Source: Cephalothrix simula (taxonomy: Eukaryota; Nemertea; Palaeonemertea; Archinemertea; Cephalotrichidae). Taken from it: DNA of 11,480 bases. Location: contig JAXIUW010200732.1 of NCBI GenBank assembly GCA_035591015.1, positions 1 through 11,480 on the forward strand, written 5' to 3'. Below, piece by piece: positions 1-7,288 of this stretch (position 1 is the stretch's first letter; every line of letters begins with the position of its first letter). Below the pieces are notes generated by a model, which was given only the letters and a program-made list of their open reading frames with translations, searched no databases and was not told where the DNA came from. The position numbers were made by a program, and so were the translations under genes.

Positions 1-115
1 TTTTTATACCGCTTTCAAGATTTGATCCATCACGGGATATTCAGAGATAAACACATTTATATTATGTCCATTTGATACCAGCAATTTGTATAATCTATGT
101 CTTTTGAATTTTCAG
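1..115 (+). other. 3' end of an upstream intron of the channel gene
   Basis: This AT-rich stretch has no convincing coding signal and ends in a good splice acceptor (TTTTCAG at 109-115), directly before the first exon seen here. The receptor family normally carries a signal peptide and roughly 80-100 more ligand-binding-domain residues before this point, so the 5' exons should lie to the left of the window. Confidence 0.75.
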
Positions 116-3100
116 GAAATGAATGTTGACATGTATCTTCAATTCACATGGGAGGATCCAACATTGAAATATACAGACGCTGGGATAAATACAAGGACGA
201 AAATTGATGAAAAATATTTAAAAAATGTTTGGCTACCAGATTTACTAATACGAGAAGCTCGGAAGGTATGTAAAACTTTTTTACTACTTCAATCTTTTTT
301 ATGTTTAATAGTACCTAAAAACCTAAACTTCTGACGAACATACCATTTGGTTGAATGGTTTGAAAGCATTCTACCTTCGAAAGAAATAAAATTAACATTT
401 TCTTAGCAATTACAAGCAACATCAATTATTCATAACACTTAATGTTCTTTGCATGAACTCATATGGAGCTGAAGAATTCTTCTTTTTTTCTTTAACCTTT
501 GAAACTATCGTAAAATTGTTATCTCCTATCTTTTTTCATGTTTTACTAGTATTTATTTGATTTTCTTTGATTCACTTCAAGGTTGATGTCTTAACCGAGC
601 CAACTCCAACAAGAGCTTTGTATTTACGACCAAATGGTGAATTGTCATATATAAGAAGGTAAATATGTTTTGATTTTCGGATTTATTCCTAAAGGAAATG
701 AAAATAGAATTTTGCCAAAAATGGTCAAAAATCTAAGTGATAAAATTTTTTCTTATGGATTTTATAGATTGCAAATTACAACGAACTGCCCAATGGCTTT
801 ACAAAAGTATCCATTTGATTCACAAGTTTGCCCAATCAGCCTGGAAAGTTGTAAGAATATAAAATTTTTTCGAGAGGAGCTACATTGGCGGGAATCCAAG
901 TTTCGCGGGAACACGCGAATGACGCAATCATGAAGAATTATATTTGCAAATACGCATTGTTTTCAACTTGTAATAACGGTGCATTTGAATATTACGTTAT
1001 TTAAATATTATTATCTAAATATTATAATGCATCTTAAAACGTATTTTGAAAACATGCTAATACAGGTTTTTTGTATCAATTCTAAACCCATATTTTCCGC
1101 CACTATAGCTCCTTTAAACCAATATTTTTTAAACAATATTTTCTTCTATCAATCATCAGCAGTCACATGGACATCTTAAATACGATTAATATTTCAGACT
1201 CCCATGCAACGAAAGAAGTTACCATCCGATGGGGCAGGACAAATGCAGAGTTCTCTACAAGTCTGCTTTTGACGGAATTTACGCTATTAAAGCGTGACCT
1301 CCTGGACTGTACCCAAAATATCTCAATGCTTGGTAAGTCAAGACCAAAGTACTCAAAGCAAGAAAAGTAAAAAAACACTGAAAAAGTCAAATATCCAAAT
1401 CTCTAAGATCCAAAACTTTTGAAACATCTTAAACTTTTGAAACAACAAAAACTCAAAGATCCAAAACTTTTGAAACATCTTAAACTTTTGAAACAACAAA
1501 AATTCAAATATCCAAAACTTTTGAAACCACCTAAACAACAGAAATAACTGATTTTACCTCTTACTTTTCAGGAGTGTATCCATGTCTTCAAGTTAGTCTG
1601 ACCTTCAAACGTGACCTTGGATATTATCTTAGCTTACTTTTCATCCCACCAGCAGTTGTTGTGCTTTTATCATTTGCATCATTTTTCATCAATCCTGAGG
1701 CAGCAGTTCCGAGGGCAACATTAATAATTATTTGTTTCATTACCCTAATAATGCACTCTATTATATCAGCCTTCTTGATACGTCTCCCAAAAGTTAGTTA
1801 TGTCAAAGTAGTGGACTTTTGGATGCCAACCATGTTCGCATTTGAATTTCTGGTTCTTCTGGAATTTATAGCTGTTTCAATTTTATGTCGACGCGTGAAG
1901 CACACAGCAGTACCAACTGAAAATAGACTCAGTCTTCTGGATGATGTAAGTACACTGATTTTTAAAATCTATTCTACTATAAACTTAGGAAGTGCCAAAA
2001 AGCCCATCTTGATGCCCGAGGAAAAAATCTTAGATATCGGTTTATAATTTTTTACCTTGACTTTACATGTTGTTTGAGCTTCGGGAATGCTGTTTTCCCT
2101 CTCGGCCCTCTATTATCTCCGAATGCTCTATAGAAAAACCATGCCACATGAGAGCTGACGGGGCTCTAACAGTATAGAGGTGTGTCCAACGCGCTAAACA
2201 CTATACCAGATCAGCTCACTGAGTCTAAAGGAATCTATTAAATCTTAAACCGGAAGAAAGCTTTGAGCAAGTCTATCATGATTGGCCGGCAGCCCGAGAA
2301 GTCAGCAGGAATTAATTTGATTGGCATAAATTTCTAAAATCTGGTAGCTTAGATCAAATAATGGGAAAAATACTGGATGATTCCGAGGTCACATCAAAGG
2401 TGTCCGAGGTGTATCGATATGCAAAAAACCTAGAGTGAATTTAACTTACTCTAGTTAAGTCCCATTGTAACAGCGCAAAGGTGCATCGATGTTCCCCCAA
2501 AGCGAAGAAGAATACGATTTTTCGATATAGCAGCAACTTATGAGCCCAATGCGAAGGGATGCGATTTTGTGTCGAACATGCATGTCGAACATGAGTACCG
2601 ATTTCACCAGGATATCCCTGCAACATCGCAAAAGCGCAATCCATGTCCCCGCGACATTGGAAAGTCCGGTCATATCGATGGGACATCAGGGTGCTTAAGC
2701 GACGTCACATCGATATCGCGGCGACATCGATGCACTTTGGCGATATGATAAAATCCCATATGTTGCAATCAGGAGAGAGCATAGAACGGAAATGACGTCA
2801 TGATAGCGATGTCGCCGGGATATTGAAGCGAAATCGATGGAATTTTGGGATTTTGCAAAGGCGTATCTTTTTTTTCAATTTTGAGCAGAGATGCTGATAG
2901 CGCCCGCGGAGCGTCCATCCAAACATATTGAAGACAGTCTTTTTTAACTTTCATAAGGATGTAACGCCACTCTTTGAAATGGTTGCTTTACTTAAATTGT
3001 TGGTAATTCTGGAAAAGATTAATAGGGTGTAATTTTATTTTTTATAAAAAGGTAATAACACCATCGAGACTCTTTGCAATATATTGAAGGCTTCGATTTC

Positions 3101-3305
3101 ATTTTTTCAGGGAAGCATGGACCATGGCCAAAATAACCACAGCCATTTCAAACCACGGGTTTATTCTTATCAGTCTGATGCCAGAGGAAGCCGAGTAGCC
3201 AAAACAGTTGACTTAGTATCCAAAATAATTTTCCCAATTGGATATATTTTAATCGTGTCAATATTTTTTGTGTTTTATTTTGTTTGGGACAAAATATTTG
3301 ATTAA
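116..3305 (+). CDS. Cys-loop ligand-gated ion channel subunit, GABA/glycine-receptor-like (3' six exons, 5' partial)
   Basis: Six exons join in frame: 116-265, 582-658, 768-850, 1198-1332, 1572-1945 and 3111-3305 (1014 nt, 337 residues plus TAA). Every intron is GT-AG, with donors such as GTAAGT. Seen in the joined protein: a WLPD motif in loop A (about residues 38-41); the Cys-loop C83-x13-C97 containing YPFD; a loop-C region with a second cysteine pair (C141, C153), as in glycine and glutamate-gated chloride channels; RDLGYYL leading into M1 (about 167-188); M2 (about 196-218); LPKVSYVK and M3 (about 229-253); a short cytoplasmic loop of about 58 residues; and M4 (about 312-332), ending six residues later. 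By family knowledge this is one subunit of a plasma-membrane pentameric receptor. The M2-M3 linker places it with the anion-channel branch, but the usual PAR-V-x-LG-x-TT pore motif is not present, so ligand and ion selectivity cannot be told. The ligand-binding N-terminus lies outside the window. No vertebrate gene name is justified. Confidence 0.93.
266..581 (+). other. Channel intron 1 in this window
   Basis: GT-AG intron (donor GTATGT, acceptor TTCAAG) between two phase-0 exon ends. It is AT-rich and I see no repeat, RNA or coding signal in it. Confidence 0.85.
851..1197 (+). other. Channel intron 3 in this window
   Basis: GT-AG intron (donor GTAAGA, acceptor ATTTCAG) splitting a Tyr codon just after the Cys-loop. 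Its first third has a short GC-richer patch (about 865-930). Open frames crossing this intron are extensions past the exon 3 donor or chance; nothing else is recognisable. Confidence 0.85.
1387..1536. repeat. 51-bp minisatellite in channel intron 4
   Basis: Two nearly identical 51-bp units begin at about 1405 and 1456 and are followed by a partial third unit from about 1507. A truncated copy lies at 1387-1404. Each full unit contains CAAAACTTTTGAAAC and a second TTAAACTTTTGAAAC, so it is itself built from two related halves. The array fills most of the 239-bp intron 1333-1571 and ends about 35 bp before the acceptor. Because 51 is a multiple of three, it leaves a false open frame on the minus strand. 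Confidence 0.93.
1946..2154 (+). other. Start of channel intron 5 (1946-3110)
   Basis: The donor GTAAGT at 1946 follows the codon for D273. Reading through it gives 33 further codons and a TAA at 2045-2047, which would truncate the receptor in the M3-M4 loop and remove M4. I treat this as intron, because the downstream exon at 3111 restores a complete M4 in frame. Confidence 0.8.
2155..2215 (-). repeat. Degenerate tRNA-like fragment (possible SINE head)
   Basis: Read on the minus strand, TAGTGTTTAGCGCGTTGG (2203-2186) resembles a pol III A box and tRNA D arm. It is followed by a self-complementary CTCTA/TAGAG pair that could be the relic of an anticodon stem. No matching B box or T arm follows, so this is not a functional tRNA. 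An old tRNA-derived SINE fragment is the likeliest explanation, but the family is not identified. Confidence 0.35.
2405..2845. repeat. Degenerate ATCGAT-rich repeat field in channel intron 5
   Basis: ATCGAT occurs six times here (2413, 2485, 2674, 2709, 2726, 2833), among many GACATCG, GATATCG and GCGACAT variants. A unit of roughly 30 bp can be traced, about GACATCGATGCRCTTTTGCG followed by ATGTTGC: on the minus strand at 2655-2616 and 2504-2459, and on the plus strand from 2723. The copies are diverged and lie in both orientations. Base composition is GC-richer than the flanks. The two overlapping minus-strand open frames here resemble no family I know and are best explained by the repeats. 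Confidence 0.55.
2846..3110 (+). other. 3' part of channel intron 5
   Basis: AT-rich intronic sequence ending in a strong acceptor (ATTTTTTCAG at 3101-3110). Nothing else is recognised. Confidence 0.75.
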
Positions 3306-3624
3306 TGTGTATAAATACTTTCAGGTTTTTAAAGTTTATGTTTCTTTTTTATTTATTTTACATGTACAAATGTACAATATTTATTATTTATGTTTTGAAG
3401 TAAATATATTTGTACATTCATCGTTGATAATAGGAGATAGCAATATCATGAGTATTTTTGTTTGGCAGCAATTGATGCTTTTATACATATATACATTGCC
3501 ATTTTTGGCTTTTAAATGATATTTGTAATACATAAATCTTAAATTGTGAATCACGCTAATCCAATAATGCGTTACGTTTTTTAGATTAAATTTAAATTAA
3601 CAATTTATCAACATTAAAAATAAA
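3306..3624 (+). promoter_or_regulatory. Probable 3' UTR of the channel gene with poly(A) signals
   Basis: After the TAA at 3303-3305 the sequence is very AT-rich, with AU-rich motifs such as TTATTTAT. An ATTAAA at 3585-3590 and a canonical AATAAA at 3619-3624 are reasonable poly(A) signals. Which one is used cannot be decided from sequence alone. Confidence 0.5.
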
Positions 3625-3639
3625 CATCATGGGTTGCGT

Positions 3640-3842
3640 TCAATTGGTCACCCCCTGAGGAGCCTCGAGAGTCCAGAAATATCATTCAATTGCTCATCCT
3701 ACCACCGGAAATACGTCATATATGTCCCTCGAAGGTCCTCTAACCTCATTCTGCCCCGGACCAGGAGGAAGGTACAGGGAGATAGGAAAGCAAGATGGCG
3801 GCGCCAATTGTCGCTTCAACTGTTCACTGGCCTATGAAATAA
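3640..3842 (+). promoter_or_regulatory. Promoter-like GC-richer patch with ETS, CRE-like and YY1-like motifs
   Basis: A local rise in GC contains, in order, CACCGGAAATACGTCA (about 3701-3716: an ETS-type CCGGAAAT next to a CRE-type ACGTCA) and AAGATGGCGGC (3792-3802), which matches the YY1 element often seen at or just after transcription starts of animal housekeeping genes. The ATG inside the YY1 motif opens a 15-codon frame (3795-3842) with no clear splice donor. This could be the start of an unannotated transcript, a 5' end captured by a repeat, or chance. It lies downstream of one gene and downstream of the other, where no promoter is expected. Confidence 0.35.
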
Positions 3843-4830
3843 CCAATATGGCTTCTTTTAATTCATGTCATGTACCATTTTGTTTCTTCCTTTGGTAACT
3901 TTCAAAATTTTGTTATTTTGAACAAATTATAACAAATTAAAGATAGAAAAAAATACAATTTTCTAACAGAGTCTGAATTTGTGTTTTATACCTCCCTGGC
4001 GAGTTATGGGTTTTAGCAGAAGCTTCAAAACTGCCGCCACGACACCTTTTTCATGGGAATACGACAGCGTTCCATTCATTTCCACTCATCGGAGAGGAGG
4101 TTGGTTTCCCTCGAGGCTCATCGGGGAACAGTACCTTTTCTAAATGTCAAATGTCTATCGTTTTTCAAATAAGTGGCATTACAATTATGTGTTTTTGTGA
4201 CATTTTTAAGTGTATATGGTGCTCTTTTGTAAATATATACAGTCTTACGTAAAAATAATGTGATTTTTTTGTGTTGATTTCAAAAATCTTTTGATGACTA
4301 GTAGCTATTAGTTTTTCCAAAGCAACATTTCATCACATAAAATTTATTTCGACAACACATCATAATAAAAGCTTAACACATAAAACCATCATACAAGTAT
4401 TATTTGAGATAGAATGATGATTCATAGAGTGATATAAAATTTGCAAACAGTTTAAGAGACAGAATTTTGCAGAGACCAGTAATACACACACATGGTATAT
4501 CTTAATCATTGAATTACTAGAGGACATCATAAGCCTTATCATTATGCAAAATTTGATGGAAAAATGGGATAAAAAATATGAAATTTTCATTACAAAAATG
4601 CCCCATATCATATTGGATCACCGATATGGTCACATATGTAATCAGGTAATGCATCTTCCTACAGTAGGGTGCAGAACATTACCCTTTGCACCCGTAAGGC
4701 CAATATTTCGGCTCAAAACCTTGCACATGCGTACAGTGGGACCATGTAAATTTGTTATGAGTAGTCATAGAGTAACCAAATTTAATCAAAATATGTATCA
4801 ATATATCAAAAACCGATTTGCCACGTCATC
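3843..4830. other. Intergenic, no gene seen
   Basis: Mostly AT-rich. At 4033-4118 a second small GC-richer patch holds GCCGCCA and CCTCGAGGCTCATC. The latter is roughly the reverse complement of sequence at 3655-3670, so the two patches may be related in inverted orientation. The 99-codon plus-strand frame at 4544-4843 has no recognisable domain, no low-complexity bias expected of coding exons and no splice support, so I do not call it. Confidence 0.6.
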
Positions 4831-4886
4831 AATTATTTCATGACGTCATAGCTATTACACCGTGACGTCACTGCGATGTAATAATT
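4831..4886. repeat. Inverted repeat enclosing two full CRE palindromes
   Basis: AATTATT (4831-4837) and its complement AATAATT (4880-4886) bracket two TGACGTCA sites (4841-4848 and 4863-4870), 14 bp apart. TGACGTCA is the consensus cAMP-response element bound by CREB/ATF bZIP factors. It may be regulatory, or simply part of a short palindromic repeat element. Confidence 0.5.
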
Positions 4887-5633
4887 TTATAAGCCTGGCG
4901 AGCACCGGGTTCAAATGGTTAATATATTTAATAAAATCGCAATAAATGATTACGATGTTGCGCTCTTTACTTCAAAATTGATCAAAATTAACGAATAAAT
5001 GCCGAATAAGCTCCCTTCTCTTAGTTTGTCGCGCGCAACGGAAGGGGGGTGATCAACTGTCTTTTAAAAAAGACTAAATAAGCGCGTTGAATGACTACAT
5101 ATAGGGAAATCCCGGATATCTAAGAAAAATTCGAACATAAAATTTAAAATTCGTTTCATAAGTTTTTCCTATTTCATAAATGTTTTTTCAAACAATCATA
5201 TCGCTCATGCAAAAATAATTTTTGAAAAGAAAAAATGTAACGGAAAAACTGTTTCAAAATTGGGTCTTTTCAATAATATTTATTTCCTGGTTTAGGAATG
5301 TCTTATCTAATATAACGCGCTTATAACTTCGTGACACGAATGTGAAAAATTTATGTATATTCTTTTTTTTCACAGAAAACGATATACCATCCTGGGGTTA
5401 GCCTCGAAAACACTTTTTGGAGCCCCCGCTCATTTAAGACCATTTTATGTACATATTGTTAAAAAAATGTATAAAATTTCGTAATTTTTAAAGGGTGCAA
5501 ATCCATTTTCCATTCAATTTCTTAAATATTTTAATTTTTTTCCAATAAATAATGATAATAATAGATTCTACTTCAGTGCTTGGCAAAACTAAAACATGCA
5601 AAGAAAGTTGCATAAATCTTTAGCATTATCATA
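4887..5633. other. Intergenic, no gene seen
   Basis: AT-rich. The only notable item is TAAGCGCGTTGAATGACTAC and following bases (5079-5108), which resembles 6711-6742 inside the transposon-like element. It is probably a fragment of a related repeat. Confidence 0.6.
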
Positions 5634-5934
5634 CAGGGTGTATCAAAAAATGTATCCCATCGCGCGGAAACTTTCTGCCGACTAGTCAGCACTACTAAAT
5701 CAAGTGTGTGCATGCCCAATTCTAAGGTCTTTTCTACCATCAGTGATTAGTGAAGAGCGGAGTCAAAAATATCCAATATTCAGCGATCTATAAACCTTTG
5801 AAAAAAAATCGTCTTCTATTTGCACTATTTCCATACAAAAATCTTCCCTCAAAATTTGTTGAATTTTGAATTTCTGATAACAGCTACTCGGGCTCGAAAG
5901 CGTAGACGAAAATAAAAGCAGATATAATATATAT

Positions 5935-6074
5935 AACACACTCCCTGGTGATTGATATGAATTATATCACGAGTGTTCTGGTGTCTTAACTGAAAAAAAG
6001 CACGAGGGGCTTTTTTTCAGTTAGGGACCAGAACACAAGTGATATAATTCATATCAGTCACCAGCGAGTGTGTT
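5935..6074. repeat. Long near-perfect hairpin (about 66-bp arms, 7-nt loop)
   Basis: The left arm 5935-6001 pairs with the right arm 6009-6074, with about six mismatches and one single-base gap. The ends are AACACACTC..., the middle includes TGATATGAATTATATCAC, and the apex is CTGAAAAAAAGC against GCTTTTTTTCAG. The loop is 6002-6008. It lies wholly inside the TA-flanked element and may be an independent fold-back (MITE) insertion, although I see no target-site duplication of its own. Confidence 0.92.
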
Positions 6075-6078
6075 GTAG

Positions 6079-6180
6079 ATTGTATTTAACGTATGTTAAA
6101 TACAATTTATGCAGTTGTATTGCACTAGTGAAAATACAGCGTGTTATCACTTGGCTTTAGATACATACGTTAAATACAAT
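6079..6180. repeat. Palindrome cluster with 17-bp perfect inverted ends
   Basis: ATTGTATTTAACGTATG at 6079-6095 is exactly repeated in inverse orientation at 6164-6180. The left copy is also the first half of a 12+4+12 palindrome (6079-6106). A further imperfect palindrome centred on CACTAGTG lies between the two ends (about 6115-6138). The unit starts five bases after the long hairpin ends. Confidence 0.85.
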
Positions 6181-6238
6181 ATCTTAAGTCATACTTTCTA
6201 TTTTTCATCGATCTTTATTAGTTAGACCTCCACCATTT

Positions 6239-6340
6239 ATATAATATTATTAAACGGTCTGGGGTGTGATTCGATGATTCGATGTTTTTTTCGAGAATTC
6301 CGCTTGGAATCACTCTCCAAACCGAATAATAATATTTATA
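6239..6340. repeat. Inverted repeat with about 34-bp arms
   Basis: The left arm 6239-6272 (through TATTATTAAACGGTCTGGGG to GTGATTC) is complementary to the right arm 6307-6340 (GAATCACTCTCCAAACCGAA onward) with a handful of mismatches. The spacer is 34 bp and contains repeated GATTCGATG. This is the third hairpin-forming block inside the transposon-like element. Confidence 0.85.
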
Positions 6341-6761
6341 ATTACAAGATCAATATTATTTGTCGTAATTTTATTCTTTATTTAGTATATTTATTCATTG
6401 ATATAAACAAAATAACTTGCTTTTAATTTTGTAATTTTACTCATTTTATCGTTTTTGACCTCAATACACGAGTCATGATCAGTAATTCGATCACAGCTGA
6501 ACGCTGATTTGTCGATTTATGGGAGTTTCATCGCTGACACGTTCACGTGATAATATCATGACACAAATACCGGAGTACAACTGCACTTGTTATTTTCTAA
6601 TCATATAAGGAAGTGTTTTATTCAGGGCAGGGTTTAATTTTTACAGTACCAAAGTGGTCACGAGATGAAAAAGTTCAAATGCCACTACCGATCGTGTAAT
6701 TATAATGGGATTAAGCGCGTGTTGAATAACTATATATAGGAAAACCGATTTCTGTTTCAAA
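6341..6761. other. Interior of the transposon-like element without coding potential
   Basis: AT-rich sequence between the last hairpin and the right terminal repeat. I see no conserved protein or RNA. It includes TTAAGCGCGTGTTGAATAAC (6711-6730), which resembles 5079-5108 outside the element. Confidence 0.6.
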
Positions 6762-6883
6762 TCTTAATTGATGGTACAAAGGCCTTTACCTAATAATAAG
6801 GCATGCATTCAATCGATTTGGTGCGGCAAAAAGGTCGGCAGAAAGTTTTTGACAAGAGGATACATTTTTTTATACACACTCTA

Positions 6884-7288
6884 CACGTAGTTCAGATCAA
6901 ACATGTCAAACAGAATCGTAAGGCACTGCATTGAATAAAAGGCGTTTATAATAGCTAAAAGGAATCTAACCCTATTTGATGAGATGCAGATTGAAGAAAC
7001 TGCGCACAGAGTTGACGTTAGATTTTATATATTAAAGATTGATTTTTTTTTCTATTTTTCGATCTTGACTTTTAAAAACATTAAAAGTAAAATATTCAGC
7101 TTAAATACTAGTTCATTTTGGTTTGCATAAAAATTTGCATAATTTCAAAACTAGTCACTAATTTATGCATCTAAAAAACTATAAATATCCTGTCTTATAA
7201 TTAACTAAATTTCCGTGCCCTATAATTGTAAAAAAGTATAAAAAATTTGATCAAACCTGTGGGATACCATTTTAAAAGTCAAACCTAA
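6884..7288 (-). other. 3' flank / probable 3' UTR of ARL15
   Basis: AT-rich DNA downstream of the ARL15 stop (minus strand). I found no canonical AATAAA on the minus strand close to the stop; TATAAA-type variants occur at about 7025 and 6946, so the cleavage site is undecided. No other feature is seen. Confidence 0.5.

Larger units (their letters stand above)
5634..6881. mobile_element. Non-autonomous DNA transposon-like element with ~120-bp TIRs, flanked by TA
   Basis: The left end CAGGGTGTATCAAAAAATGT (from 5634) and the reverse complement of the right end GAGTGTGTATAAAAAAATGT (from 6881 inward) align closely. The match continues through ATGTATCC and ACTTTCTGCCGAC, then with more divergence to 5750 and 6762, including a shared TGCATGCC and TACCATCA. 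Both ends abut TA (5632-5633 and 6882-6883), consistent with a TA target-site duplication as made by Tc1/mariner-type elements. The 1248-bp body has no transposase frame, so it could move only with a transposase supplied elsewhere. Superfamily assignment is inferred from the TA flanks and end sequence only. Internal palindromes are listed separately. Confidence 0.75.

Noticed and set aside
670-933. 87-codon open frame around the Cys-loop exon
   Set aside because: The correct frame is shared only for exon 768-850; the parts before 768 and after 850 are intron by clear splice signals.
1353-1538. Minus-strand open frame rich in Phe, Gln and Lys
   Set aside because: It is the 51-bp minisatellite read in a frame kept open because 51 is divisible by three; it lies in an intron.
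2441-2686. Two overlapping minus-strand open frames in the large channel intron
   Set aside because: They coincide with the degenerate ATCGAT repeat field, have no known domain and no splice or start context.
3640-4125. Possible transposon bounded by inverted GCCTCGAG sequences
   Set aside because: Only a short core (about 15-18 bp, imperfect) matches, internal motifs are not symmetrically spaced, and no target-site duplication is seen.
4544-4843. 99-codon plus-strand open frame
   Set aside because: No recognisable domain, no splice signals in register, and AT-rich composition like the flanks; judged to be chance.
4890-4920. B-box-like GGGTTCAAATGG suggesting a tRNA
   Set aside because: No T stem can be paired and no A box lies at the right distance upstream.
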